Below are positions 44,527 through 57,438 of a DNA stretch of 64,000 nt, in pieces. The notes under the pieces are model-generated. The model was not told the origin of the DNA and did no database searches. It saw only the letters and a program-made list of their open reading frames with translations. This DNA is from Marisa cornuarietis (Eukaryota; Mollusca; Gastropoda; Architaenioglossa; Ampullariidae), in contig SMMW01000013.1 of NCBI GenBank assembly GCA_004794655.1, positions 3,472,697 to 3,536,696 of the forward strand, read 5' to 3'. Positions within the stretch are counted from its first letter, which is position 1. The number at the start of each line of letters is the position of its first letter. The translations under genes and the position numbers were made by a program.

Positions 44527-44874
44527 TTAAAGGATAACACGAGCACTCAGCAAAAATCGCTGGAAATAGAGCATTAAGCATCACAACAAAGCATATTCCG
44601 GTGGTATTTTATGACAAAGAGGCACGAGAAATGTTATATTTATGTTTTTTCTTAAGCAAACTGGATTTTTCAAGAAAACAGAAAGTGACGAAAGGGAAGT
44701 ATTTCTAAAAGTGGCATCGTCTGCACTAACTGAAATCCAAGAGGAAAGATGCAATCCTCAGGACACATTGTGCTGTTGCTGAGTGCTCTCATCGACAATC
44801 AGATGGAGTTTTTACTCATTTAGGAAATCCTTAAGATGATGGCAACAAATGCCAATGGAGTAACTTTGTTCAGA
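44527..44874 (-). mobile_element. Solo copy of a LINE 3' region
   Basis: These 348 bases match 49547-49901 in the same orientation at roughly 75-80 percent identity by eye. Shared blocks are ttaaagga.aacacgagc, aaaatcgctggaaat, gcacgagaaatgttatat, agtgacgaaaggg and taggaaatcc. The other copy adjoins a minus-strand reverse-transcriptase tail. This one is therefore best read as a 5'-truncated insertion containing only the element's 3' UTR. Confidence 0.6.
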
Positions 44875-45836
44875 GATGTGTATATGCTGATCTCTGCTTT
44901 GTTCAAAGGTCCCCTGCGAACTTCGTCCCCAAACAATCAATTATAGTACAACGTAGACTGCAATGTCCCTGATTGTTGCCGATGAAAGTTTGATCTGGAG
45001 AAGATTTATTTACTAGTCTGTCGAGTGAAATCAGTTTGGACCTTTATATAACTTCAGTCAAAACTGCTAAATAAAGTTTAGATCTGTAGGGTTGTATTCC
45101 GAAATCAGCCGTTTCATTTTCTGGGCAAAAAAATCGCTTCTTGAAAACGACAACCTGAGCGAGGTTTCTTCATGTGACTTGAAGACTTGCATAGATTTGC
45201 TGAAGTGAGCCACACTCACTGTTACAAATACTACTTAGACGCGATGGAACTATCCAGTATAGGAGAGTAATTTTATTCTGCTTTCCTAGTGGCACATGAG
45301 AATGCCGATGTTTGAAGGCTGATGTCTAAATAAATAACGCTGAATTATGACCTCATATTTTGGGAATTATTATTTTAAAATGAACTTAGAAGAAGAAAAA
45401 AGTTGCACTCGTGTTGCCCTTTAAGCATTTTCTGACACTCTCTGCATAACGGAAAGGGCCCGGACGTTTGCTTGTCATTGATTCTTTTATTGAACATCTC
45501 CGCTTGGCCGTTGTTTTGTTCTGTTTGATCTACAAAATGGACTGCCTAATGCTCTTTTTCTTCTCGTCATATTTTTGCTAGTCAAATCCACGGGTGAACC
45601 CCTACCCACTGTCAGTTTCAAAATCATTTTGCAGCTGCTGAACATTTTCGCCATCGTGCATTTTTCTCTTACGTGCGCCGCCACAAAAGCAATGAAGATG
45701 TCGTTCCTATCAAGAAGCGTGCAACTCACTCCCTGGAACAGGTTCTGGGACTCTTGAACGGCTTCCGAGTGCTTTGATAAAGTGCAAGCGACCGGGACTA
45801 GCAAATACCAGTAATATTTTCTGGTCGATCGTTTCA

Positions 45837-45900
45837 TTATCCACTGTTGATATCACTGCAAAGGCGTTTCTTTATCCACTGCCGATATCACTGCAAAGGT
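45837..45900 (+). repeat. Short tandem duplication, about 35 bp
   Basis: The pattern ttatccactg(tt/cc)gatatcactgcaaagg occurs twice, separated by cgtttct. Confidence 0.8.
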
Positions 45901-45996
45901 CGTTTTTCAAGTCAACATTACAAGAGGAAACAGTACGACTACAACAAAGTGAATGTGTATGTACGTGAGATATGATCAGAGGTGGCAATGAAGACG

Positions 45997-45997
45997 C

Positions 45998-46079
<82 letters not shown>
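45997..46079 (+). repeat. (GT)n microsatellite
   Basis: About 41 perfect GT units, one of the two longest GT arrays in the window. A (CG)n-like edge lies on the left. Confidence 0.98.
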
Positions 46080-46082
<3 letters not shown>

Positions 46083-46304
46083 CACATGCTGTTTTTCTTC
46101 TAGAGCTAAATGTCGCATTTTTTTAATTCTCTCATATACTCTCATATACCCTTTCTATTCCTTCCTCCTCGCCGCTCTGCATTTGTTTTGTTTTTTGCTG
46201 CTTCGCTTCTTCATTCCTCTTTATTCTTCCTCAGTCTTTGTTTGCTTCCTCTTCAATTGTTCACGCCTTCTTTTGATTTCTCTCTTCTTTCGTATTTGTC
46301 TGTC

Positions 46305-46545
46305 TTGTCTGTTGTTATTTGTCTGTCTTTATTGTTTCATTTGTCTCTTTTCTGTTGTTATTTGTCTGTCTTGTCTGTTGTTATTTGTCTGTCTTGTCTG
46401 TTGTTATTTGTCTCTTTTCTGTTGTTATTTGTCTGTTGATATTTGTCTGTTGTTATTTGTCTGTTGATATTTGTCTGTTGTTATTTGTCTGTTGTTATTT
46501 GTCGGTCTTGTCTGTCTTGTCTGTTGTTATTTGTCTTTTAAGTTG
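46305..46545 (+). repeat. TTATTTGTCTGTTG minisatellite
   Basis: About 14 imperfect units of 14-19 bp built from gttgttatttgtctgt with tcttgtctgttg or tctcttttct variants. The Val/Cys/Leu-rich frames over it are artefacts. Confidence 0.9.
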
Positions 46546-46759
46546 TTATTTGGAAACCCCCGTCCTCCCCTGTGGGTCTCTTTAACTCTGTCTTTCTGCC
46601 CGGACAAAAATCATTAGGAAGGTTTCAATTCTTTTTAAAACTAATGTCACTTCACCCGACTGGAATTGCATCCATTAATATCTATAGGCAGGTTTTCGCT
46701 GGCGTGTGGTTACAGGGCTGTAAGACACCTTTAGCAAAAACTGTTGACTAGCGTCAAGG

Positions 46760-46868
46760 GGAGCTATTATTTCCACTTACACAATTGGCTAGTGTAAAGA
46801 GAAGCTACTATTTCCACTTACAGAGCTGACCTGTGCAAATAGAAGCTTCTGTTTCCACTTGTGCAAAG
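46760..46868 (+). repeat. Three-copy repeat of about 50 bp
   Basis: The pattern agct(a/t)(c/t)t(a/g)tttccactt(a/g)..(gtgcaaa) occurs three times, at about 46763, 46803 and 46852, with moderate divergence. Confidence 0.65.
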
Positions 46869-49546
46869 TAAAAGTGTAACCTTCATTACTCCCGCTTTCT
46901 CTTTAAAAACATGTCAGAGAAAAATAAGAGAGGGAACATTTCCTTGCAAGTTTTATGGTTCTGAACTTTTGTTTCTGCGTGATCCAACATCGATTCATTC
47001 ATAGACAGCTGACAACAAACATTTCTAATTCCTCTCCTAAAGAACCAAACTGCTCCGCTACTGAAATGTAAAGGGCATGAAAATTTGAAAAATAGAGGGC
47101 CAACTTTGTTGACCTCATCTTTCTGAGAGACTGCCTTCTCTGATGTGATTAAAAACAAGAATAAATGCAACATAGTCCTGACCGAGAGTATTTGCACTAT
47201 AAATTTTACATGGGGAGACCACTGCAAATATAAATGTTTTTTCCCCGGATCCTTGACGACGTATAACTCTGTTGGATTCAACTGGGCCTCTGCATGCACC
47301 CGGCAACGCAACGTTTACTTTTGTGAGGTCGCCGGCGACTGCAATACCTGAATCGTTCAGAAGCCGCCAGGTGGGCTGCTCAGCCTCCACGATGTAATGT
47401 TTCTTGATGTCAAACGCACTGTGGCTGGTCGTTGCGCATGACCATGACACTGAAGCCGCAAGTTAGGTAATGTAAAAATATGAAAGGTCAAGAAACCAAC
47501 GCCAGCATGACACAACGACCGCTAGGTGGCTCTCCTTTGTCTAGGGGACAGCATGTCCAAGGCGTATCCCAACCTGCTTTTCACACCCCAGACAAGATCA
47601 AAATCGAAGTCTGTACCTGAGGAGAAAAAATTAAAACTATTTATAAGTTTTGTAGAATTCTACATGAAAAAAACACAATTTTCATGGTGCAAACGCTTAA
47701 TACTTAATATGATCGTTCTTCTTTGACTTTCACATACCATCCTTCACGGCCCCAAAACGCATGTTTTTAGAAAGATAAACACGCAATAAGCAGGTGTTTA
47801 CATGTCAACCCATTTTTCTGTGGTTTGGCTGTTGGTATCTTCCTCTGTCTGGATTCTTCCACCTGTCCTGGTGTGGCAGCGAGTGCCTGTGGATCTTGTT
47901 GTTTTCTCCAGTCTCCGTCTCCTTTAGTGCGTGCGTATGAATTGTAGTTTGTAGTTAGCGCTCTCTTTAAGTACGTGCGTGCGTGTGACTTGGGGGTCTG
48001 TTGTTAGCTCTGACTTTAAGTAAGCGCCTGTGAATCATGGTCTAAAGTTGTTTGTGTCTTTAAAGAACTAGTGGAGTTTTCTTATAACTGGATAAAGTTC
48101 AGTGCAAGATACTGCTTCTGCAAATCTGGGTAAATATCCCCTTCCCGTTTTCGAGATACACCTCCACAAAAATCACCGTATACAGAGAGAGGTCAACAAC
48201 ACAGACGTCAGGACCGTGCAGGAATGCATTGAAGTTGTGAAGGCATTAGGCAATTAGAGAGCTTGGACCATATGGTAATTTGGCATATGGTGAGGTTACT
48301 ATTTCCTGTGCATTTATGTGTATATCTCGAGAACGGCAATGGGAACATTCGTCCAGACTTGGAGAAATACTGTCTTTCGCTGCGCTTTACCCAGTCCTTA
48401 TAAAAATTATGCACCCTACTAGACCTTTAAGTACAAACCTTTAACAAACCGGCGTCTAAGTGTCTGGCTCCTTACCATCTCATCCCATCTCTCTCCTTAT
48501 CTTTCAACCTCCTTCCTCACACCATTTCTGCTTTCTGTCTGCACGCACATCCATGTATGAAAGGCGTGTACAGCCTGTGTGCGTGTTTGTTCATGCGTGT
48601 GTGGGTTGTTGCGTGGGCAAGAGCGCATCTCCCACGTCTGCAGGCTCGGGGAATGACACGCACTTTATTTGTCAAGAGAAATCGTTTTATGTTTGCACTG
48701 TAGAATTTAAAGGTTTGGGTTTGAAACACTTCTGGATGTGACAGGAGACGAAGACACCATTTGTGAGTTAGGATGCTTGTTTTCTGGGCTGAATGGGACG
48801 TCCCATCGGAGAGAATCGGAGAGAATCGGAAGTATGTCAACAAGACAATAGTATAGCCAGGCCGGGCAGACTACTACACAACAAAGACATAACGGAACTT
48901 TACATCCACCAAATCGATTTGACAACGGAAAGGTTAAAAAAAAGACTGGCTGCATCATGGCAGACTAGTTTCAAGTAGTTTGACTGGCTGAGCGAATTAT
49001 CATCATCGTCGTCATCGTCGTCATCGCGCTTACGACAACCAAATACCACTATTACTGATGAAACGTCGTTGAGATTCTTCTTGTAATGACTACCACAAAA
49101 CGAATCAAGGACCCGTCATTAAAAATTATTCTGTAGCTTCGTAATTCAAAATATTCCTTCTCCCTATAGGTATTTGAGCTCGGAACTCTTCCACAAATAT
49201 GTAATTACCGGGTGACAAAATGGAGAAAATTAAGTAAATTTTATTCCTTACAAGTTAAGTCTCATCCTCTGCCAGCTCTGCTCCTTTTTATAAATTACGT
49301 ATGAAGAGTTAACTTATAAACAATGTTAATTTGTTTGTTTTCACCCGAACGTGTTTAAGCTTAAAGGATTATAAAACCTTCTTCAAGTTCCTTAGTCAAG
49401 CACACTTGGATGCAGGGCAAGGCACTTGTAAAGAGCAACACTGGAGAGAAAGAAAACAAGAAACTCTTAAAGAGAAAGACAAGCACAGATTTGCTGGATG
49501 TGACTGATAAAGTGCTGGCGGGCTGCACACTCTCAAGAACTTGAAG

Positions 49547-49989
49547 CTTTAAAGGACAACACGAGCGCGCAGTGAAAATCGCTGGAAATAAAGTATTAAG
49601 TATCAAAAAACATATTCCGTGGTATTTTATGATAAAAAGGAACGAGAAATGTTATATAAACGTTTTTTCTCTTAATCACACCTGAAACAGGAAGTGACGA
49701 AAGGGTAGTATTTTCTAAAAGTAGCGTCGTCTGCATGAGCTGAACTTAAGGAGAAAAGACGCAATCCTCAGTAAAAGAAAAGAGACCAGGACAAAATTTA
49801 TGTTGCTGATTGTTCTCTTCGACATTAAAATGGAGTTTGAACTAATTTAGGAAATCCTCAAGATAATGGCTTCAAAGGCTAGTGGATTACCTTCGTTCAG
49901 AAGTCTTCTGTACCCACAGCTGCGGACCATACACAGGACAGGAATCTTAAGATTATCAGTAAACCGAATATGTCTCCTCTTTCTCTCTC
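49547..49989 (-). mobile_element. LINE 3' UTR
   Basis: This sequence lies directly downstream, on the minus strand, of the reverse-transcriptase tail at 49990-50570. Its last 355 bases (49547-49901) recur at 44527-44874. On the minus strand the element appears to end in ...GTGTTGTCCTTTAAAG. No poly(A) is seen. Confidence 0.55.
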
Positions 49990-50570
49990 TCTCTCTCTTT
50001 CTCTCTCTTAACTGTGACCAGTTGTCAGGAGGGTGGGGTGGGAACGAGTAGATGCAGCAGTGGTGAAGGCACACCAGTGGAGCTAATTGTTCGCCCTTCT
50101 CAGAAGGTCTCCCATCTGGCGACTTGTCCACTCCTAGATATTGCTCAACCACCACTTTTTGTTTGCCTTGCATATCCCTGTAGGACCGTCTTGAGTAGTG
50201 TGTCATGCCGAGTGACATGCCCCAACCAAACCAGTTTTCGCCGCGTGACGGTAACTGCTCTTAGGAGTCGACCAGGGCGGTGACCAGGCTGCGAACAATT
50301 TTTTTTGTTTGTTTTCTGATCCCCGTAGGACATTCATTAGCAGTCTCCGGAAACATTTCATCTCGAAAGCCTGAATCTGAACCTCTTCATTTCCAGACAA
50401 GGTCCACGTTTCGCAGACTTACAGCATGCTGGGGCTTGTAAAGCTTGAATTTCGTCACGAAGTTAATACTCCTCCTGTTTAATGTCTTCTTCAGCTTCGT
50501 CATTGCTGCCGTCGTTGCTGTGGTTCTTTAACAAATGTCCACCACGCAGCTGCCGTCCTTTGAGATCGTC
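49990..50570 (-). pseudogene. Degenerate LINE reverse transcriptase, C-terminal tail
   Basis: On the minus strand, in shifting frames, I read ISKDGSC, TTATTAAMTKLKKT, INFVTKFKLY, CETWTLSGNEEVQIQAFEMK followed by CFRRLL, RRKLVWLGHVTRHDTLLKT followed by VLQG, EWTSRQMGDLLRRANN and SHPPDNW. These are, in order, the conserved blocks after the polymerase domain of non-LTR retrotransposons common in marine and freshwater invertebrates. At least two frameshifts and several stops break the frame, so it is dead. The catalytic domain is missing. The clade (RTE- or CR1-like) is not determined. Confidence 0.82.
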
Positions 50571-51598
50571 GCTCGCAGGTCCTGCTCCTGCTTCCAAATA
50601 CAGGACTCGTGAGGGTTCCGGTCCACTGCTAAACGCCACCTCTACTTAAATGAGTACGGCCTCATGTGAAATGAATTTTTTCTTTGCAAATCGTAACGGT
50701 GAGATTCACTCTTTGATGTTGGTTCTCTATGGTGCAGCGACTCTCTCCTTACCGGCTCGATGACTGGCGAATGAAGTTAATTTTTTTTCAGAAAGTACGA
50801 CAGAAATTCTAAGAATAACCTAAAACCTAAAAAATAAACTTTTAATCTCTAATTTTCTTTAGACTTTCTACTTGCATTCAGAAGTATGAAAACGGTGATA
50901 CAGACCCTAAAAGGTGAAAGATAAGATTTCTTGAGGACCGTCACAGAAATATTGGTCACAATAAGTACAGGTTTCTGATCTCTGCTCATTACCGGTGCTC
51001 TAATACGAGCTTCGTAATTTCTAACACAGAGAACACCCAAAGACAAAAAATAATAAAATTTAAAGGAATGAAGTAAGTCTTTTGCTATAACAGCGCAGAT
51101 ATAGGTAAAAGTAAATATAATATAAATAAATTAGTAGCTTCGGACGCGCTGTATTACCCCTCTGCCTGACTTTAGTACCATAATTCAGGCGCTGGTTCAG
51201 AACAAGATTAAAGTTTACTTTTTAGTTAATTTATTTGCGTGAGGTGTTATTACAGACAAATGCCATCAAGGGCAGTCTGTCAAGTCGCTGAGCTGTGGTC
51301 TGGGGACTGTTTGCTTAAAATCTCGATATATTTTAAATGATTTAGCATGCTGGGTTGTCATGTGCAAAATACACGAGAGAGAGAGAGAGACTTAATACTT
51401 GATGCCTTTGATGTCCTTTATTTTGTCATTATGACATGGGGGAGGTTCAAGCAAAATATTAAAGCAGTATGTAAACACTCAACAGATAAAAATGAAAATT
51501 TTCGTTACGTTCAAATTCGAGGATGTGTCTTTGACCAACAGATATCAAAGATGCGTGAATAATAATCCTGTGGATCGTTACATCAACTTACGGGCCAT

Positions 51599-51600
51599 AA

Positions 51601-51648
<48 letters not shown>

Positions 51649-51650
51649 AA
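51599..51650 (+). repeat. (GAAA)n tetranucleotide microsatellite
   Basis: About 12-13 GAAA units. Confidence 0.95.
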
Positions 51651-52381
51651 ATGTAATAAGGCCACAGGCCTTGGAACATAAAGTGAATGGTTGAAAGTAT
51701 AACTTATAACAAAGTAAGAATACAGAAAATGGTGATGACAAAAGCATCCTACTCCAGTAGGATATAAAAGTTGCATACGCCTACGAACACAATGCAACGA
51801 TCCCTCCATAGATACCTGCCTTACTTTAAAAGCATGATAAACATTGCCATTGATCTTTTTCTCAATGTGTTTCTATTTTGCAAAAAAAAGGGAGTGCACT
51901 GGTTCATATGCATGAGCAAAATTCTTTAAGACGTGTAAAATACTCGTTGTGTAATGTCTAGGGAACGTTTGTAAAGAATATCTTGTTTTCAGTTTTGCGG
52001 ACAACCAGACTGGTGAGCAGGAAGAAAAGGATCTTTAGAAAACGACAGACAAGCAGACAGGCATGCTGAAAAAGAGAGGTGGAAAGAGGGGAAAAGAATA
52101 TCGTGACAACGGACACTAATCATCTGAATTGAATCTGTTCGTCTCCCCCTCTCCCCGCAGACATTTGTTGTTTCTCACCTATCCCAGCTCATCGCACACC
52201 TGTGTTTGCTATTGACTCGCTGCTTTTCTTCCATTTGAGTCCCGTGTCGGTGAGGATCTGATGACCGCTGTGTGGACCCTGGACTTGTGGTCGTCGTGGT
52301 GGCCGCCACTACCTGGCGTCTCGCTCCTCCTTCCCTCCTTCCCTCGTGCTAGAGAACCCTCCCTTCATCCGGTCTCGCTGT

Positions 52382-52455
52382 CTGGTCACGTACTTTTGTA
52401 ACAGTGTAACGCCACGCATTCTGGTCACGCTACTTCGTAATGCTGTAATGCGTGC
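52382..52455 (+). repeat. Two-copy repeat carrying GTAACRCY motifs
   Basis: tctggtcacg(c)tact occurs twice about 40 bp apart, each followed by TGTAA/CGTAA-type units (tgtaacagtgtaacgcc, cgtaatgctgtaatgcg). These units resemble the minisatellite at 40985-41283. Confidence 0.6.
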
Positions 52456-53232
52456 GGCAGACGAACCAGCCACCCAACCGCCCAGAAACGCCTAAGCCTG
52501 GAGAAGACAGACTGTGGCCGAGACATGTGCTAGGGTAACTTGGCACCAGCCACTCAAACAGAGATCTTCCCAAGTATTGCCACAAGTCCATACTCCACGT
52601 TTCCACTCTCCCGGCCTACTGGACTGGGGACATGCACCCACATACACCAAGCGCAATCATTTTTTAACCAAATTCCCTCCACCCCACAGACCAGTACCTT
52701 TTCAGTAACCAATGGCCGGGCCTTGGATTTCGGTGTAGAAGCTTATCTCGCCGCCAGGCAAAGCTTTTTCCATTACAGCATAAGTGTTCCTTTGATCCAG
52801 GGAGTACTAGTGACGAAGTTTTTGGGAATGGAATAAGTAAATGTTTAGTCTTTTGAGGCCAGATTTTTCAAATCGCCAGGACAATAAAGATGGAAGAGGG
52901 TTTTTTTAACCATTATTGGCCTTTTAAAAAGTTTTTGTCGTGGAGCATTCCCCAATTTAAATTCTCCGAACACCAGTTGATTTACTGAAGCGAGTTTCTT
53001 CCATTTCAAATCGGATTTCTTTCTTTCGTTTCATGCCAGCCATCAAAAGATCTAGAACTACAAAGTAAACAAAACAAGATTGGCATGTGGCGCGTTGGTG
53101 GTGGTGCCAGGCCTCGATTTTCTGTGCAGGTTCCCGGGGGAGCAGGGAACATTCTCCCCCAAGCAAGCCCCTGCATACGGAGAAGCCGCGATACGAGTGC
53201 ACCACTGATGCGAAGACATGACACAGAGACAC

Positions 53233-53290
53233 AGTTTCGTGACAGCAGTAAACAAAACTAGCCAGTAGTAAACAAAACTAGCCAGTAGTA
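53233..53290 (+). repeat. 20-bp tandem duplication
   Basis: The unit cagtagtaaacaaaactagc is present twice, with partial copies on both sides. Confidence 0.85.
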
Positions 53291-53600
53291 AGAAAGTAAA
53301 GCTCTTACAAAAATGATCTTACTCTATTACGTCTTGAGTAAAATGTATGGAGGGTGTGATGTCAGAGATCACTCGATGTTGAGTGCCAGCCACGTGTCTT
53401 AGTTGATTTGCCCGGAGTTAGTTCTCATAGCTACATAATACACAAACAAGTATATGAGCAGTAAGGGGGTTAAGGAAGACTTGGAATTTTGGTAAACGGT
53501 CCGATCTTTAACCCAAAACCTTCACTGCTGTTAACTGAAGGTTTGCGCGACACTGGTTTATTCATGCAACAATGGAAACCACATCCATCTCTCTATCTAA

Positions 53601-53602
53601 CA

Positions 53603-53644
<42 letters not shown>
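53601..53644 (+). repeat. (CA)n microsatellite
   Basis: About 20 CA units. Confidence 0.95.
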
Positions 53645-53645
<1 letters not shown>

Positions 53646-54670
53646 GCCAATTTTTACGCACCCAGGCAGTGACAGAGCCAACTTATCGTGATCATCCACG
53701 TGTCAAACATTAGGTTACACAGGGTATAGTTGACATTTCTTTCCTTTATTCACTTTGACATCCCCAAAAATATTTTCTGATTGCACGTGCGTCATCCATA
53801 GTGTAATGCAAACAATCCATTTCTTGTTTACAACGACAGACTGGCAGTTATTAATTAAGTCCTGTGCTTTTCCCTTACATGACACACACTATCGCTATCG
53901 CTGCAGGTGTCTGCCGTACATCTTCTTCAGGTTGCGTTTCGTTCAAAAACCTTACCAAGAATTAAAAGACTAGGCAAAAGTAATCAAGCATTGTCTAAAC
54001 CACAATATGCTCAAGGGAAGGAATATTTTGGCAGGAAAGGTCGGAATGTGATCTCCCGGCATTTGAATTCCGAAGATATATCAGGAGCCAAGGGAATTTT
54101 TTCCTAAACACCTGTCTCTCTCTCTTTCCATCTTCTCTCGTACTTTTGCAAGCAAGCCATTCGAATGATTGGATTAAAGACAGAAATAGTTTCATGTGTG
54201 TAGGCAGATTCTGAACAATACCTGTTTTTCAGCTTGTCGGTATTTGCGAGTTATGTGAAACGTATTAAAATGCAATTTAATGACTTTTCTGACCGCGGGC
54301 CGACGTTGCTGATGGTTACACAGTCTTATTTAGTGTCGACACCACCATCTAGCATGCACGTGTAGTTGCAGAAGCGCACGAGTCTTAGAGGTAGGGATGC
54401 TCAACTTCATTTGCAGACACTGTGGTCAGTCTGTATCAAGGTGTTCAGACCGTTACTGATCAAGGCTGTACAGGAACGAAGCGTTTGTGGGTCTCCTCGT
54501 CTGACTCTGTAGATGCCTTGTGAATGATCAATTTAGTTTACAGATGCATCATGGGTGAGCCATGCTAGCTGTGCAGAGGAAAAAAAATGATCAACTTTTT
54601 AGCTGCACAAATTAAGGATGATCAAATTTGAAGTGGGCAGACACGTTATGGATGATTAATGTTAGCTGTG

Positions 54671-54710
54671 CCCGCGCGCGCGCGCGCGCACACACACACA
54701 CACACACACA
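54671..54710 (+). repeat. (CG)n(CA)n compound microsatellite
   Basis: About nine CG units followed by about 11 CA units; a potential Z-DNA former. Confidence 0.95.
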
Positions 54711-57379
54711 ATTTCTCTTCGCTTTCGTTCCCTCGTTCCCTCCCTCTCTCAAACATTCACGCCAGTTGTAAACTTTTGCTGACCACTGTAAGCTGCCGAA
54801 GTTAAGTGCCGCAGACAACTTAAGTATCTATTATAGCTAAATGAAAGAACACGATGTGTAAGACTTATCACCTCAGACTAAACAGTATTTCCTGAAAGAA
54901 TGACAGAAATTATAAGCGTTATCAAAGGCAGTGGCTGCACATTGCGGCTGCCCGAGACGCACACATCACAAGCGCCATCGAGCAAAACATCTAAAGACAC
55001 ATCTGTCCCTGGCTTTAGGCGTTTCACGAAGTTTGTTTGCAAAGGCACTCATGCTGACACGTTCTTGCTTAGCAGAAGGTTCTGATGCAGCTGTTTTATG
55101 TTCACCTTCAAAGGCTGGTCCACCTGTACCTGTTGAACCACAGGCAGTGAATCGAAATAAAAATACAGGTTGAAATTATAAATGCTGTTGCTGTAACTCA
55201 CCTGTGGGCAAAACATGAGCATTCGCAAACAACCACCCATAACTCCTTACTGAACACCGTAGACAAGAGTCCCCTTTGTTCATCATGTCGCGCACACACA
55301 CACCAAACAAAACTCCCATATAGCGGGATGAACACTTGATATCTCAAATATCTGTACTACAGAAGCCAGAAAATGTTTCCTATCGTTGTATATACTCCAA
55401 ACCCTGGAGAAAACTTTCATCTCGCTTAATATTCTTTAAAGCCCAGAGAAACACTCACAGCCTGAACCACAAAACACACAGTGAAGTTCGCCATCCCACA
55501 GAAACATTTCAACGCTCCTGTATTTATTCTTTTGAGCCTAGTGGGCCAGAGACATGAAGGCTTCATTGTCGGGGTTATTAGAGTCAACCAGCGACTGCGA
55601 AACTCCCTCCGACCACTGAGCAAAAAATGGGTTCCTGATGTCTAGAAAAAAGTGGCCAAAGGACATGTTGTATTCTAGTTGCAATGAACCACTTATACTT
55701 ACTTATTGAATCCTTTAGTTTTTATAAACCGTTTTTAATTGCCAGTTTGATCATCCTTGTCTTTATAGTAAATAATAGTGTGCTGCATTTTGCGACTTCA
55801 TTTATTTCATGAAATTTAAGCTGTTGTTCAGTCATCCGTGACCGCAGCAGCTGTACCTTTGGACTTTGCTGCGTTACTTTCCGAAATATCTTTTTATCTA
55901 TGCCACTTGTCAATAGTACATCATTACAGAAACAAGGCAAACAGTTGTTTCGTGTTCTCGACGAACACTTTTAGAAAACTAGACTAAAAGTGGTACGTCT
56001 TTCGATTTGTTTGGTTGGCGCGTATAATGGTCATCTGGTTTTGTTGTTATTGTCCTAACATCATCCACCTGTTTCTGTTTTGTTTCCTCTTAAAAGTGGT
56101 CGACTCTTGAATTATATTTATTTACTAAAAATGACTCGCAATACCAGAGCTTCATGACTGTGACGTACCATGTCGAGAAGTTATCAGAGCGCAACTGATG
56201 AAGACTAGCTTATAATAACCAATCTATTTCCAATGATGGCCTCATCCTGTTTCAGCTGTTTGCTCGCCATCCTCACTGTCGTCGAACTGTCCAAGCGAGG
56301 AGAGATAAAATCCTGGAGTGGATAATGAACTTCCTGTGGAATATGCATCCGTCGCGTCGCTTTTTTTCCCGTTGACAACAGGATGTTATGTTGCGATGCT
56401 GCAGGGAGCAAGAAAGCTGCAACTCCGGATGATGACCACAGCTCGCCATGTCATGAAAACCCAGACTGGGACTCGCAGATAGCTGACGAAAGAAAAACTC
56501 TGAGCTTGCAGTACCAATCTCCTTGAGTCATGTGTCTGAGGGCCTCAATCGTTCGACAGCGATAACTGAAATGGCGAGCTATAAAGTGGTCCCTAAAACC
56601 TCGCTATGGTTGTTGATGCCTTGGCGGGCATCGGTGAGCCTCAATACTTCAGAGTTCATGAGCGGGGGGTTTCGGGTTATCTGTACTTTCAGACTTTAAA
56701 AATAACGAGTAATGACGTCCTCGGGTTTTTATCTGCGTGGAGTCGTTGAAGCGTGCTAAACGCTTAAGAGCTATGACTTTCCAGCAAGTTCCCAAATTTT
56801 TCCGAGGAACTAAGACCAGTCAATGGCGCTAGGTTGCCGCTAGAGCTAGTCAATTTTTCTAACACTCATTTGTGTTCGAGAGCCACCGATAGTGACGTCA
56901 CTGTACATAATTGTTAATGGGTAGTTAATGGGTATCGCATATCTCTCTACAAATTACTTGTTGATGCCCTCGGCGAGAAGTCAAGAATGTTTGGAAAATG
57001 TATTAACAAGTTGCATATGAAGATGTGTAACAGCATGTGATTATAGTCTGAGTGCTCCTGAACTCGCGTTTAAATATAGTTCTTTACTAGAACTAGGTGA
57101 CTAGAAAGAATCATCTGCAGACTGAAGTTCCGGCTGCTTACAATGGTCTCCCTTTGCTGCCATGGTTATCTGGACTGTACGGTATCATGCTCATCTTCTG
57201 TTGTCACGGTTACCTTTCAGTGCTTGGCTCACTTACCTGCAACACCCCTATTACCTGTAGCACCTCCATTCCTCAATTCCTTGCGAAAGCAGATGAGGTG
57301 ATAGCATATATCGGAACGGGGAAGAGATTAACTTGGATTGTGGAAAGTCTCTTATCTCCCACTTTATCATTTTCTCTAT

Positions 57380-57380
57380 T

Positions 57381-57438
<58 letters not shown>
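57380..57438 (+). repeat. (TCTG)n tetranucleotide microsatellite
   Basis: About 14 TCTG units, with a short (CGCA)n tract 130 bases downstream (57566-57583). Confidence 0.95.

Larger units (their letters stand above)
45000..49545. other. Noncoding stretch between the two LINE 3' copies
   Basis: Apart from the repeats listed, I recognise nothing. Open frames at 45487-45837 (-), 46886-47450 (-) and 47145-47351 (+) are 68-141 codons long and have no known motif. The + frame at 47145 is rich in Cys. Confidence 0.5.

Noticed and set aside
45982..46585. 161- and 109-codon Cys/Leu/Val-rich frames that look like membrane proteins
   Set aside because: They translate the (GT)n array and the TTATTTGTCTG minisatellite.
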